In this document: positions 41,111 through 50,122 of the stretch, piece after piece | Layout of the letters: the number at the start of each line of letters is the position of its first letter | How positions within the stretch are numbered: position 1 is the first letter of the stretch | Source: Lysobacter gummosus | GTDB taxonomy: Bacteria; Pseudomonadota; Gammaproteobacteria; Xanthomonadales; Xanthomonadaceae | Assembly: GCF_001442805.1 (NCBI RefSeq) | Contig: NZ_CP011131.1 | Span: 5,456,001 to 5,520,000, forward strand | Reading direction: 5' to 3' | DNA: 64,000 nucleotides | Position numbers and translations under genes: made by a program | Notes under the pieces: model-generated | The model's input: only the letters and a program-made list of their open reading frames with translations | Told to the model about the DNA's origin: nothing | Database searches by the model: none

Positions 41111-41467
41111 ATGATGCTCAAGAACGTCGTTGCTGCACTCATTCTCGCAACGCTCGGCATTTGCACGTCATCACTTGCACAATCGCCAGCTATCCGTATC
41201 GATGCGACGAGCAGCCAATCTGCTGAATCTTCCTATCACTCCATGATGAACGGTCGATCCGAAGACGAGCAGAGGAAGCTGGCGTTGGCGGTTTTGGTGC
41301 TGAACATGGAAGGCGTGAAAAGCGCCCATGAAGTGGTTAAAAATTCCGAGCTTGACGCACCGTCGATTAGCCGCATTAAAGATAAGGTCGCAGGCCTGAC
41401 TGCTGATGAGATCGTTGCATTGGCGTCACGTAGTCAATCTGTTCGAGTGGAACCCGGGACCAAGTAA
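41111..41467 (+). CDS. secreted DUF6694-type protein, 118 aa
   Basis: A signal peptide (MMLKNVVAALILATLGICTS to LAQ) is followed by IRIDATSSQSAESSYHSMMN, SEDEQRKLALAVLVLNMEGV and SISRIKDKVAGLTADEIVAL. The pattern of IDaSS, the SEDEQ helix and a C-terminal GLTADEIVALA segment is that of DUF6694-type envelope proteins in Xanthomonadales (from memory). It is transcribed against the phage early operon and lies between the direct repeats, so it is probably acquired cargo. Confidence 0.8.
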   Translation: MMLKNVVAALILATLGICTSSLAQSPAIRIDATSSQSAESSYHSMMNGRSEDEQRKLALAVLVLNMEGVKSAHEVVKNSELDAPSISRIKDKVAGLTADEIVALASRSQSVRVEPGTK

Positions 41468-41749
41468 AAGACGGAGCAATCGTCAGCTTGGCTCGGCCGA
41501 GCGGAGGACTGCCGATGATTCCGAGAATCACTTGGACGCGTTCGGTTACGGCACACCGCATAGCAGCGACTGTGACCATAAAAGCGGCGGCCTCTACGCA
41601 GACCGCCGCTACCGCTCGGCATAAACTTCTAGCCAGCCATTGTCCACTGACAGTGGCGAAGAGGGCTGCCGCTTCAAGAGACGCCGCGCAGCCTGTATCA
41701 GACGATCGTGCGCAACCTGCTTGGCCCATCGCCTTATAAAGTTCCGATA

Positions 41750-41971
41750 TTACGGATCTCTGTCCGGATCAGTGCTGGTCAAGAACTCGAGGCTGATTTG
41801 GGCGCCTCCACTGTCACGCACTGCGGGGCCATTTTGGCCCTGCGTAACCACGCAGCTGTTCGGACAGGTGTATTTGATATTACCTACTACGACGGTCTGC
41901 GCAGCCGCTGCGGGAAAAGCAGCAACACCAGCCAAGAAGATACCAGCAGCTACCGAAGTCAGTCTGAACAT
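41750..41971 (-). CDS. small secreted protein, 73 aa
   Basis: AAGGAGCG precedes the ATG. The protein has a clear signal peptide (MFRLTSVAAGIFLAGVAAFP to AAA), then a mature part of about 50 residues (QTVVVGNIKYTCPNSCVVTQ, GPAVRDSGGAQISLEFL) with a single Cys pair spaced C-x3-C. No family is recognised. The small size, secretion and two cysteines make it a candidate exported peptide of the lysogen. Confidence 0.7.
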   Translation of the reverse strand: MFRLTSVAAGIFLAGVAAFPAAAAQTVVVGNIKYTCPNSCVVTQGQNGPAVRDSGGAQISLEFLTSTDPDRDP

Positions 41972-42168
41972 AAGTTTCGCTCCTTGAATCCGCCAGTATG
42001 GCGGACCCTGAGTCTGCGTCGAATTATGGCTGAATACAATGAACGGCGACAGCGCTGCATTTCATTCTCACTCAAAAGACAAGGGCTGTTATCACCACAT
42101 TTCGCCAGGCCAGCCATTGGATAGAACAACATCACAGCCATCCGGCCGCTGATGGTGGCGAAGGTCAT
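41959..42168 (-). CDS. possible small Cys-containing protein (low confidence)
   Basis: From 42168 the frame reads MTFATISGRMAVMLFYPMAG, then CGDNSPCLLSENEMQRC with three cysteines, and a basic tail. The N-terminus is hydrophobic like a signal peptide. No ribosome binding site is convincing and it overlaps the next gene by 13 bp. It may be real or chance. Confidence 0.3.
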   Translation of the reverse strand: MTFATISGRMAVMLFYPMAGLAKCGDNSPCLLSENEMQRCRRSLYSAIIRRRLRVRHTGGFKERNLCSD

Positions 42169-42206
42169 GATCGTTCTGCCGTCCGCATGGCCGGTTGGGA
42201 TCGACA

Positions 42207-42256
42207 CACCACGATCAGCATGCCGGCTAGGCTAGGGCAAAACCGGGGTTTGTGGG
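42207..42256 (+). repeat. direct repeat, right copy
   Basis: CACCACGATCAGCATGCCG then GCTAGGCTAGGGCAAA; same orientation as the copy at 40819, about 1.39 kb away. It lies 60 bp beyond the end of the early operon. Confidence 0.7.
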
Positions 42257-42315
42257 ACATCGCCGATCTTCGCATTGCCCCCCAATCGCCCCCACTCACC
42301 CCCAATGGCACAAAC

Positions 42316-42741
42316 TCATATCGATTTCGTTCTCGATCGCTCCAGAATCGGCTCGGCAAAGCGCGGCAACGGTCCGTTGAGATGCGCAACAACCAGCGCC
42401 AACGCATGCTGCCAATGACGCCACGCCGTCTTGCGGATCAGGCCCGTGCGTGCGCAGATCTCGCGCCATGGCACCTGTTGGGCACGCAGCCAAATCAGAC
42501 GGCGCTGGTCTTCGTCCAGCCACTGCATCCAACGCACGGTCTCACCGAAGCGGTCGATCGCGGCCGGGGACGCGGCGAAGCGCAGGACGATTCGCTCATC
42601 GGCGTAACCCTCCCACGACTGCCGTTGGATATCAGGCCAGTACGACGCGTAACCCTGCACCCGCGCTGGCGGAAGCCGGCGTGCCGTGATCGCGGCTTCC
42701 TGGAATCGGTCGGCGACAGTCTGGATCGTCCAGTTAGACAC
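42316..42741 (-). CDS. DUF6362 family phage protein
   Basis: The GTG at 42741 gives VSNWTIQTVADRFQEAAITA and then ARRLPPARVQGYASYWPDIQ, ASPAAIDRFGETVRWMQWLD, the standard start of DUF6362. The C-terminal third (IWLRAQQVPWREICARTGLI, RKTAWRHWQHALALVVAHLN) is HTH-like, so the protein may be a DNA-binding regulator. It overlaps the RuvC-like gene by 8 bp. It is the last gene of the early operon. Confidence 0.85.
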   Translation of the reverse strand: MSNWTIQTVADRFQEAAITARRLPPARVQGYASYWPDIQRQSWEGYADERIVLRFAASPAAIDRFGETVRWMQWLDEDQRRLIWLRAQQVPWREICARTGLIRKTAWRHWQHALALVVAHLNGPLPRFAEPILERSRTKSI

Positions 42742-43339
42742 GGGCCTGCTCCTGCGCGATGGCCCAATGTAGGAGCGCCAGGGCGTCGGCTTCGTTGTCA
42801 TCGGCCGGCTCATGGCCCAGCCGCTTCGCCGCTTCGATCATCGCCGCCTTGTCGGCGTTGCCTTTGCCGGTCGCGAATTTCTTGATCGTGCCGACCGGCA
42901 CACCCTGGTACGGAACCGCATGGCGCTCGCACCACGCGGTGAGCTGCGCCAAGAAGCCGCCGTAGACATGCGCGGCATCGACGCCGCGGTGACGGCGCAC
43001 CTCTTCGAAGTACAGCGTCGAGGGTGCGCCAGCGAAGCGCCACAGGTCATCGAGCCAGCGAACAAACCGCAGGTAGCGCATGCCGCCGCCTTCGAAGCGG
43101 CCCACCTTGAAGTGCTCGGTACCGCTCATGGCCTGGCCGGACAGCCGCAGCGCCCAGCCCAACGTCGTCCCCAGGTCGAGCGCGAGCAGCGTCGGCGAGG
43201 CGATCTCGCCGGTCTGGGTGGCGGATATGGCAGGGCTGCCGGTTAATACGCGTGTGTGCGCGCGCACGCACACATAAGGGGGAACCGGCAGCTCTGCCCC
43301 ATTCGCCACCCTCTCGCCCAAGTCATTGATTTCAATCAT
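42734..43339 (-). CDS. RuvC-like Holliday-junction endonuclease, 201 aa
   Basis: RNase H-fold acidic residues are visible: Asp55 in LLALDLGTTLGWA, Glu in LYFEEVRRHRGVDAAH, and the Asp pair in DDNEADALALLHWA near the C-terminus. VPVGTIKKFATGKGNADKAA is typical of phage RuvC-like enzymes. It would resolve recombination or replication intermediates before packaging. It overlaps the primase-helicase gene by 8 bp. Confidence 0.85.
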   Translation of the reverse strand: MIEINDLGERVANGAELPVPPYVCVRAHTRVLTGSPAISATQTGEIASPTLLALDLGTTLGWALRLSGQAMSGTEHFKVGRFEGGGMRYLRFVRWLDDLWRFAGAPSTLYFEEVRRHRGVDAAHVYGGFLAQLTAWCERHAVPYQGVPVGTIKKFATGKGNADKAAMIEAAKRLGHEPADDNEADALALLHWAIAQEQARV

Positions 43340-45626
43340 GGCGTGCGGGTCCGAACTGTGTGAAGGATTTCGGCTTCAGACTCAAGCCGATGAAATACCG
43401 CGCGCCCTTGCCGCCCTTGTACTTGGTGAACTGGCGGGTGGTGAGAAGATCCGAGAAGCGCTTGACCGAGCCGACGAACTCACCGCTGCCTTCGGCCCAA
43501 TCCCGCCAATCGGCAAACAGGTCGGCGACGAGCGCCTTCGACTGGGCGTGTACGAAGCAGCGTTCTTCGATCCAATGACCGAGTGCGTCCTCGCCTTCGA
43601 AATACTCCTCGGTGGCATCGACCACGCACTGCGGCGGACACAAGCCGGCCTGCTGCCATTGCAGGCACCCCTCCACGGCCCAGGCCATGATCCCGTCGCG
43701 CTCGGCCAACAGCTTCTCCGTCAGGCGCCCGTCGCGCCGTTCGGGCGGAATGGTGATGGTGAACGGAACGAGATGCAGCCGCCGCCTCATGGCCTCGTCC
43801 ACGTTGCGGATCGCGGGCTTGTGGTTGCCGGCGATCACCAACTTGAACTGCGGGATGTACTCAAAGAAATCTTGCCGCATGAAGCGCGCGCTGATCTTGT
43901 CGCCGCCCGTGATGGCCTTCAGCTTGGCCTCGTTCCAGCGCCGCCCCTGCTCGGTCTCGCTGGCGGCAACGAAGCGCGCGCCGCGCAGACCGGCAAATTC
44001 AGTCGGGTGGCGCTCCCCTCGACTCTCCATGAACGTGTCCATCGGTGCGTTCGTGGCGTAATCGCCAAAGATCGTGGCCAAAGTATTCACGAACACAGAC
44101 TTGCCATTGGCGCCGGTGCCGTAGAGGAAGAACAGCGCATGCTCGCGGGTGACGCCGGTCAGGCAGTAGCCAACGACACGCTGCAGGTAGGCCGCGAGTT
44201 CGACGTCACCGCCGGTCACATCGCCCAGGAAGCGACGCCAAGTCGGGCAGTCTCCCTGAGGGCTGGCCGTGGCCAGCTTGGTCATGTGCTCGCCACGAGC
44301 ATGGCGACGCAATTCCCCATCACGCAGATCCACGATGCCGAGCGGCGTGTTCAATGCCCACAGATCGCGGTCCCAGTCCTCGGCCCAGGAGGCGTGGCGA
44401 GGATCGCTGCGGGCCAGGCGTTCGGCGCCCGCCACCGTCGAAGCCGACGCGAGCTTGGAACGCTGCGACGGTTTGTCGGCAAACGATTGCGCCGCGCGAC
44501 AAACACCACGCACCAAGTGCTGCAGAACGAGCGTCCGATCCGGGTTCCAGCGCATGCCAGTCCAGCTCAACCACTGGCCCCAGGCTGCGCAATAGCGCCA
44601 ATCGCCGGCGTAGTGCCGCGTGAAGGCCAAGCCGAGGCCGTCGTCGCTGCTCCAGTCCAAGCCGTCAAAGTTGATGGACGGCGGCGCCGCGTCGTTGCCG
44701 GGAGACAGGAAGGTACGCTCGCCCGCACGCAAGAAGCCTTCGATATCGAAGCCGTCCTCGGCGGCGTCGGCCGCATCCCAACCCAGTGGCTTCTCTTCGG
44801 GCAAGTGCAGCACTGCGCACGAATCGGCCCCGGCCTGGAACGCCGCCTGCGCCGCCTGCATCGCGTACTCCCAACCAGGCTTATCCTTGTCCGGCCAGAT
44901 CAGCACATGCTTGCCGCACAGCGGCGACCAGTCGGTCTTGTCGATGGGAGCGTTCGCGCCGTTCATGGACGTGGTGGCGCAGGTACCGCGCTCGATCAGC
45001 GCGTCGGCGGATTTCTCGCCCTCGACCAGAACAACCTCGCTCGATGCCGCCATGCCCGGCTGATTGTAAAGCGGGCGCGGCGTCGGCGCTTGGTGCTTGC
45101 GCCGCTTCGCGTCCCAGGGGCGGTACTGCTTACCCTCGGGCGGATCGTAGCGGTAGACACACGCGATCAACTCGCCGTCCGCGCTGAGGTAATCCCAGCG
45201 CGCGGTGTGCGGGCCGAGATCGTCCACTGCCGGCTCCGACCGACGTCGCTCGGACGCCGATGCTGCGATGGGCGTCGGCACGTGGCCCGCCAATTCGGAA
45301 GCACGTTCGAGCACTGCGGCGAAGTTGTGGCGGGCATCCAGCCCCGCCTGAGCCGCGATCAGATCGAAGATGTCGCCGCCCTCGCCGGTGGCATGGTCAT
45401 TCCACAGCCCAGCCTTGTCACCGCTCAGCGCGATTTCCAGGCTGTCGCCCGCGGTGCCGTTGACATCGCCGATGTTGAACTTTCCGCGGCGCGAGCGGCC
45501 TTCGGGGTACATCGATTTCAGTACGCCATCCAGGCGCTGCATTAGCAGCGCGCGGACTTGGTCGCGGTCGGAACGATCAGGTCGTCTGATCTCTTGTGAT
45601 CGTTCGGTATCGTTGAAATCCATCAT
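43332..45626 (-). CDS. phage primase-helicase, 764 aa
   Basis: The N-terminal part is a primase: GKFNIGDVNGTAGDSLEIAL, GLWNDHATGEGGDIFDLIAA, then a TOPRIM-like VVLVEGEKSADALIERGTCA and KHVLIWPDKDKPGWEYAMQA. The C-terminal part is a D5/P4-type SF3 helicase with Walker A FFLYGTGANGKSVFVNTLAT and a DUF-type KLKAITGGDKISARFMRQDF, FKLVIAGNHKPAIRNVDEAM. It initiates and unwinds phage replication. The start overlaps the ParB gene by 4 bp. Confidence 0.95.
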   Translation of the reverse strand: MMDFNDTERSQEIRRPDRSDRDQVRALLMQRLDGVLKSMYPEGRSRRGKFNIGDVNGTAGDSLEIALSGDKAGLWNDHATGEGGDIFDLIAAQAGLDARHNFAAVLERASELAGHVPTPIAASASERRRSEPAVDDLGPHTARWDYLSADGELIACVYRYDPPEGKQYRPWDAKRRKHQAPTPRPLYNQPGMAASSEVVLVEGEKSADALIERGTCATTSMNGANAPIDKTDWSPLCGKHVLIWPDKDKPGWEYAMQAAQAAFQAGADSCAVLHLPEEKPLGWDAADAAEDGFDIEGFLRAGERTFLSPGNDAAPPSINFDGLDWSSDDGLGLAFTRHYAGDWRYCAAWGQWLSWTGMRWNPDRTLVLQHLVRGVCRAAQSFADKPSQRSKLASASTVAGAERLARSDPRHASWAEDWDRDLWALNTPLGIVDLRDGELRRHARGEHMTKLATASPQGDCPTWRRFLGDVTGGDVELAAYLQRVVGYCLTGVTREHALFFLYGTGANGKSVFVNTLATIFGDYATNAPMDTFMESRGERHPTEFAGLRGARFVAASETEQGRRWNEAKLKAITGGDKISARFMRQDFFEYIPQFKLVIAGNHKPAIRNVDEAMRRRLHLVPFTITIPPERRDGRLTEKLLAERDGIMAWAVEGCLQWQQAGLCPPQCVVDATEEYFEGEDALGHWIEERCFVHAQSKALVADLFADWRDWAEGSGEFVGSVKRFSDLLTTRQFTKYKGGKGARYFIGLSLKPKSFTQFGPARHD

Positions 45627-46471
45627 GCCGCCTCGGCCCTCCGCTCCAGGTGCTGTTGGAGTCTGGCAACTGCCTTAATGCCGCGGCCCGCGTGCTCCAA
45701 CCGCTTCAAAAGAAGCGGCTCCTGCCAGTCAAACTCGGCCCAAAAGCGGTCGACGAAGGCGTCGACTTCACCATCGGCCCCCAGCACATGATTGGTGAAC
45801 AATTCGAGGCGTGTCAGCACGTCGCGAACGAACTCGGTTCCAGGTGGAACCACAGTCATGAACTGCTTGCGTGGCGCCGTGGCTCGCCCTGCGCTGCGAT
45901 GATGCGCTTCCGCCATGGCTAGCCGGCGCTGTTTTCTGTCCTGGATTTGCGCCACACGGTCCTGCGCCGGAGCACCGAGTTGGGCAATCTTGAGCGCTTC
46001 GTGGACCGCGATATCTCCCGACTCCACCTTTGCAAGCAGCGCCGGAGTCGCTTCCTTTCGCAGGCGGGTCGCGAGAACCACAGAGGTGCGCGCGACGGAG
46101 ACCATCTTGGCGGCTTCAGACTGCAGGATCGGTTTATTGTCCGAATCCGGACATTTTTTGGGCCGTCCCCGGCCTAGCCCCGTAAGCTTCGATGCCACCA
46201 GAGCACGTTGAGAGTCGTTGAGATGCCGGCGCGCGAGGTTCTCGCTGATAACGAATGCCGCCGGGTCGGTGCCTTCGAATGGGGAAAAGCGCACCTCCAC
46301 TCCACACTCCAGACAGGCCCGATAGCGATGGCGGCCGTCGAGCACCTTGTCGTCCAATAGGAGTACGGGGTGAAGCAGCCCGTTCGCACGGATGTCCTCG
46401 ACCAACTGCCGGAACTGATCGTCCCACATATCAGGCAATGCTTTACAAAGCTCGTGCAGTTCGTGGTTCAC
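45623..46471 (-). CDS. ParB-like nuclease-domain protein, 282 aa
   Basis: The N-terminal ParB/Srx domain has FRQLVEDIRANGLLHPVLLL and KVLDGRHRYRACLECGVEVR, then FVISENLARRHLNDSQRALV. An HTH-like segment follows (QSEAAKMVSVARTSVVLATR). It probably binds DNA and regulates replication or transcription. It overlaps the next ParB-like gene and the primase gene by 4 bp each, so the three are translated together. Confidence 0.9.
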   Translation of the reverse strand: MNHELHELCKALPDMWDDQFRQLVEDIRANGLLHPVLLLDDKVLDGRHRYRACLECGVEVRFSPFEGTDPAAFVISENLARRHLNDSQRALVASKLTGLGRGRPKKCPDSDNKPILQSEAAKMVSVARTSVVLATRLRKEATPALLAKVESGDIAVHEALKIAQLGAPAQDRVAQIQDRKQRRLAMAEAHHRSAGRATAPRKQFMTVVPPGTEFVRDVLTRLELFTNHVLGADGEVDAFVDRFWAEFDWQEPLLLKRLEHAGRGIKAVARLQQHLERRAEAA

Positions 46472-47364
46472 GGCGAGATCTCCGGGAAGCTTTCATTCGA
46501 TGCCGGAAACAACGGTCGCCAACTGCTGATCTTCTTCCCCGCGCGCGCCGCATTCCACGCCTTGATGCAGGCATGCAACTGCGCACCGTCGTGCGACGCC
46601 CTTCGATCCAATCGATCAAGCAACAGCCGCTCGCGCAGGTGATAGATGGAGTCGGTTTTTTCAAGCCGATCCCCACCAAACAATCCGTCCATAAAGGAGT
46701 CCGCCGCCGACGGCGATCTCCAGGAGAAAGCCCAATGCAGGAACAGCGCTTTGGCACGGCTGATCGGCACCATCCGGTGCGGCAGTTTGGCGACGAACTG
46801 GCTGCTGGTCCGGACCTGAGCATCGCCCATCCAGCAACTCAAGAGTTCATGGTTGGGGTAGCGGGTCGAGCTGTGGGGCAGCAGGCCGCACCGATAGTTC
46901 ATGATCATCGGCAGCGCCGCCGCAGCGATGCGGGCTTCGAACGTACCCGTGCCTTCGATGATGAGAACATCCGCGCTGGTGCGGCGACGACCGGTATCGA
47001 TCGTATCGAATGCCTCATCGGCAACGCCGGTGACGACCAGCATCGACTGCGCGATCCCGGAAGCTGCGATGGCTGCAATCCGGTGCTGCCCGTCGAGCAG
47101 GCGCCCGGTGCGACCGAACTTGACGGTCTCTCCGTTCTGTTGCCAGTTTCCGCTCTTCAGGTCGTTGACGTATTGCGCGATGGCTTTTTTGCGAATCGGG
47201 CGGTTGCTGTCATTTCGCCGCAGCCAGTGCCCGGCAATCTCGGGGGTCACCGACACCGGCACGGCGTGGTAGTCCCGGATGTCCGGCAGCATCACGGCGG
47301 CCTGTTGCAGGTCATCAGTGCTCGCGTTTGAATCAAGTCCAAATAGTTCAGCGAGAGTGCTCAT
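46468..47364 (-). CDS. DGQHR-motif ParB-like protein, 298 aa
   Basis: The N-terminal part carries KAIAQYVNDLKSGNWQQNGE and GRLLDGQHRIAAIAASG, the signature of the DGQHR/ParB-like group, then VADEAFDTIDTGRRRTSADV. The C-terminal half is helical. Such proteins occur in phage early operons. Role is unknown; DNA binding is inferred. Confidence 0.8.
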   Translation of the reverse strand: MSTLAELFGLDSNASTDDLQQAAVMLPDIRDYHAVPVSVTPEIAGHWLRRNDSNRPIRKKAIAQYVNDLKSGNWQQNGETVKFGRTGRLLDGQHRIAAIAASGIAQSMLVVTGVADEAFDTIDTGRRRTSADVLIIEGTGTFEARIAAAALPMIMNYRCGLLPHSSTRYPNHELLSCWMGDAQVRTSSQFVAKLPHRMVPISRAKALFLHWAFSWRSPSAADSFMDGLFGGDRLEKTDSIYHLRERLLLDRLDRRASHDGAQLHACIKAWNAARAGKKISSWRPLFPASNESFPEISP

Positions 47365-47378
47365 ACGGGTTCTCTATT

Positions 47379-48128
47379 TCAGTTAAGCGTGGTGGGGGAA
47401 GACAGGGACCAACAGCGGTCCTGCCAGGGGCATTGGCGACAGGTTTGATGAGTCGGTGTGGTGGAGATCCGAGGCAGCAGATCGGCGGCATCGCATGCGC
47501 GCAGGATTTCGACGGCGCGATCCGACGCGCGCTGCGCCAAGCCGGGGTCGAACTTCACGCGCTCGGCGTATATGTCCATGTCGTCGGCGCAGATCGCGGT
47601 GAACAACGCAGGGTGTTCGTGCAGTCCGAGGTAGGCTTGGTACAGCGCGACCTGCGTGGCGTAGACGGGGCGGCTGGCGGCGAGTTGCTTCTTCTGCAAT
47701 TCACGAAACGTCTTCGCGCCAACGGCCTTTGTTTCCCAGAGCATCGGATAGCGGAAGGTGTCCGGGCCGGCGACGATCACGCCATCGGCGTGGCCACGAA
47801 CACGACCATTCGCAGTGGCAAAGCCGAACTGCTCGCCTCGATCGTCGCGGGTGCGCAGGTCGAAGCCGGCCTGGCGCAGCCAGTCAGCCATCCAGTCCTC
47901 GATGCGATGGCCGCGTGCGAATACACGCAGCGTCCGGCCGGCGAAATGGCGGCCGACGTCCTTGGGCGCATCAAAAAACTGGAACTGGAGTCGGCGCGCG
48001 CAGTCTTCGCCCAGGCTGGACGCGCCCAGATACGCGCGCGGCGGCAGCAGAGCCGCCTCGCGCTCCATCGCCGTGTCGATCAGTATTCCGACATGTTCGG
48101 ACAGATCATGCGTGTTGAAATCAAGCAT
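47379..48128 (-). CDS. Cas4/RecB-like PD-(D/E)XK nuclease, 249 aa
   Basis: The start at 48128 (MLDFNTHDLSEHVGILIDTA) has an AGCAGG ribosome binding site; the longer frame would start with TTG. The nuclease core has GRVRGHADGVIVAGPDTF and MLWETKAVGAKTFRELQKKQ, with Asp, Glu and Lys in the expected order. A Cys in LGEDCARRLQFQFFDAP and C-x2-C-x5-C near the end (CRQCPWQDRC) would bind an iron-sulphur cluster, as in Cas4 and phage exonucleases. It likely processes DNA ends for recombination with the Sak4-like ATPase. Confidence 0.9.
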   Translation of the reverse strand: MLDFNTHDLSEHVGILIDTAMEREAALLPPRAYLGASSLGEDCARRLQFQFFDAPKDVGRHFAGRTLRVFARGHRIEDWMADWLRQAGFDLRTRDDRGEQFGFATANGRVRGHADGVIVAGPDTFRYPMLWETKAVGAKTFRELQKKQLAASRPVYATQVALYQAYLGLHEHPALFTAICADDMDIYAERVKFDPGLAQRASDRAVEILRACDAADLLPRISTTPTHQTCRQCPWQDRCWSLSSPTTLN

Positions 48129-48181
48129 GTTTCGCCTGCTGGATGAAATGCATTGCGGAAAAGATTCTTGAAATGCAGATA

Positions 48182-48610
48182 TCAAAACGGGATCGTGTCG
48201 TTCTCGAATCCGTCGAGCGGCGGCTTGACCTTGTAGGCGGCCTGGTTCGATTGCGCTCGGACCGACGCTTCGTAGGCTTGCGTGATGGCCTCAATGACTT
48301 CGGTTGCTTGCGCTTGGTTGTAATGACCGAGTGGAGTGTCGAAACCGATGCGATCGGCGACAGACGCCAGCGCTCGCAGGCACGAACGCTGTGCGTCATG
48401 GGTCAGTGGGTGGGTCACAGGCAATAGCTCCTCTATCGACGCCGGATCGCTCCGGCGTCGGGTGTCGTAGAGTTGGTGGAAGGCGTTCTGGCAAACGGTC
48501 GAGCAGAACGCCCATCGATACGGCGCGCGCCGTGGATCACCGATCCGGCGGCGCAGGTCCAAATAGCCGAACCCGCGCGCGGTCCGGCCGCACGCCCAGC
48601 AAGGGGTCAT
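48182..48610 (-). CDS. DUF6511 family phage protein
   Basis: The N-terminus has C-x2-C and C-x3-C pairs (CWACGRTARGFGYLDLRRR, WAFCSTVCQNAFHQLYDTR) that should bind zinc, the hallmark of DUF6511. The rest includes LRALASVADRIGFDTPLGHY and VIEAITQAYEASVRAQSNQA. Function is unknown. It is the second part of a group found beside phage recombination genes. Confidence 0.85.
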   Translation of the reverse strand: MTPCWACGRTARGFGYLDLRRRIGDPRRAPYRWAFCSTVCQNAFHQLYDTRRRSDPASIEELLPVTHPLTHDAQRSCLRALASVADRIGFDTPLGHYNQAQATEVIEAITQAYEASVRAQSNQAAYKVKPPLDGFENDTIPF

Positions 48611-48625
48611 TGGGTGTAGTGCGGA

Positions 48626-49246
48626 TCACTGCGCCCACGCCGGGCGACCGGCGACGGGACTGGCGATGGCCGCGGCTTGGGCCGCATGCCCGACATGCGC
48701 CGGCATGTGCGCCGACGACGCGGCATGACCGCCGACCGACCCGACCGCCGACCCCATGACCTCCTTGTAGCCGGGGTGGTCGGGCATGATCGGAATCTTG
48801 ATCACCGCCTTGTCCTCGCCGTAGCCGTCCTTTTCCCAATCGACCTTGCCGGCGAAGACCAGGCCATCCAGATCGGCGAAACTCTCGATGCAGCGACCGG
48901 CTTGCGCGGCGGCGCTCACGTCGTTGGGATGCAGGCCGAACGCCGAGTTCAGCGCGCCCTTTATGAAGCTGCGGCCCATCTGGCCCCAGGTCGGCCCCTT
49001 GTCGCTGTGCAGGCCGATCAGCGACCACAGCTTGCGGCGCGCGTACTTGCCTTCGAGCACGACGAACTCGCCGTTGAGGTAGACCGCGCCGCTGTCGCCG
49101 CGCGTGGCCCAGCCATGCAGCCAGCCTTGATTAGCATCGTTGTAGCCGCCGGGCTTGATGGTCATGCGGACCTTGACCAGCGTGCCCTTGGGGATGAGCG
49201 CGAACGACGGGCTTTCCGCGTCGTTGAAGTTGTTCCAGGCAGTCAT
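48626..49246 (-). CDS. phage recombination-associated protein, possible ssDNA-binding
   Basis: The start at 49246 has CAGGAA upstream and gives MTAWNNFNDAESPSFALIPK. The 206-residue protein continues LVKVRMTIKPGGYNDANQGW, AVYLNGEFVVLEGKYARRKL and WSLIGLHSDKGPTWGQMGRS. It is of a conserved phage type, usually beside a Sak4-like ATPase, in the place where an ssDNA-binding protein is expected. The C-terminus is His/Ala-rich (HAASSAHMPAHVGHAAQAAA). The binding function is inferred. Confidence 0.65.
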   Translation of the reverse strand: MTAWNNFNDAESPSFALIPKGTLVKVRMTIKPGGYNDANQGWLHGWATRGDSGAVYLNGEFVVLEGKYARRKLWSLIGLHSDKGPTWGQMGRSFIKGALNSAFGLHPNDVSAAAQAGRCIESFADLDGLVFAGKVDWEKDGYGEDKAVIKIPIMPDHPGYKEVMGSAVGSVGGHAASSAHMPAHVGHAAQAAAIASPVAGRPAWAQ

Positions 49247-49260
49247 GGGGTTCCTGCGAA

Positions 49261-50088
49261 TCAGTGAAGGGGAATGTCGTTGGGCGCGGCCGCTTCGGGG
49301 GCACCGAGCTTGCGCATGAGCTGACCCAGGTTCGGCGGCTCGATCTGATCGAGTCGGCCGGATCGATCTTTGGCTGGGAATCCCCACGGATTGGCGGTGT
49401 GGCAGACGAACGCGCGGTACGGCGGGCCGTCGCCGGAGGCGATCTGCGCGAGCGTGATCACCTCGTCCACGATGCCGGGCAGTTCCAGTCCGGTCTTGGA
49501 GCCATCGATCTGCAGCTCGTAGACCTTCTTGTTGAAGTCGTCGGTGCGCTCATCGAGGATGCCGACGAACCAGATGTGCTTGCCGCGGGTGTGCTGGATG
49601 TGGGTCAGCCAGCCCACCATCTCCTGGCCCATCAGTCCGTAGGCGCCGCGCGTGTCCGGCTTGCCGGTCTTTTCCGAGAACGCCTGCGGCTGGCCCTTGC
49701 ACCACTGCAGGCACAGACGGCCGGCGACGGTGATCGAATCGATGAAGAGCGTGCGGTACCGATCAAGCACGGCGGGATCGCCGTAGCGCGCACACACCTG
49801 CTCGTAGTGCCATGGGCTGAACGGCTGACCATCGCGCAGGGCCGGGTTCGGGCCGCCCAGAAACACCGCCAAGTCCCGGCAGTCTTCCCAGGTTCGTGGG
49901 CGCAGGCTGTCGCCCGACCAGTCCTTGACGGCCAGGTCGCCGGCTTCGATGTCCACGAACAACGTCGTCGCCGGATCGAGGGTCCACAACTGGAAGGTCT
50001 TACCCAGACCCCAGCGCCCGATCAGCACGCCTTTGACGCCGCGAACTTCGGCCAAGCGCTGGTCGGCGGTCACAATAGGCAGGGCCAT
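49261..50088 (-). CDS. Sak4-like AAA ATPase, phage recombinase
   Basis: The protein begins MALPIVTADQRLAEVRGVKG and has Walker A GRWGLGKTFQL, then LDPATTLFVDIEAGDLAVKD. It also has LIDSITV-type Walker B (YRTLFIDSITVAGRLCLQWC) and TRGKHIWFVGILDER. This fits the RecA-like Sak4 single-strand annealing group. A start at 50133 is possible, but the ribosome binding site there abuts the ATG; the start at 50088 has GGGGGG at good spacing. It works with the Cas4-like nuclease. Confidence 0.85.
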   Translation of the reverse strand: MALPIVTADQRLAEVRGVKGVLIGRWGLGKTFQLWTLDPATTLFVDIEAGDLAVKDWSGDSLRPRTWEDCRDLAVFLGGPNPALRDGQPFSPWHYEQVCARYGDPAVLDRYRTLFIDSITVAGRLCLQWCKGQPQAFSEKTGKPDTRGAYGLMGQEMVGWLTHIQHTRGKHIWFVGILDERTDDFNKKVYELQIDGSKTGLELPGIVDEVITLAQIASGDGPPYRAFVCHTANPWGFPAKDRSGRLDQIEPPNLGQLMRKLGAPEAAAPNDIPLH

Positions 50089-50122
50089 CAGCGGCACCCC
50101 CCACTCAAAATCGCGAAATCGA

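Noticed and set aside
42316..42813. Longer start of the DUF6362 gene at 42813
   Set aside because: The family's conserved start is at the internal GTG (42741); the longer part lies in the RuvC-like gene.
43326..45545. 739-codon plus-strand ORF
   Set aside because: Antisense shadow of the primase-helicase; no motif of its own.
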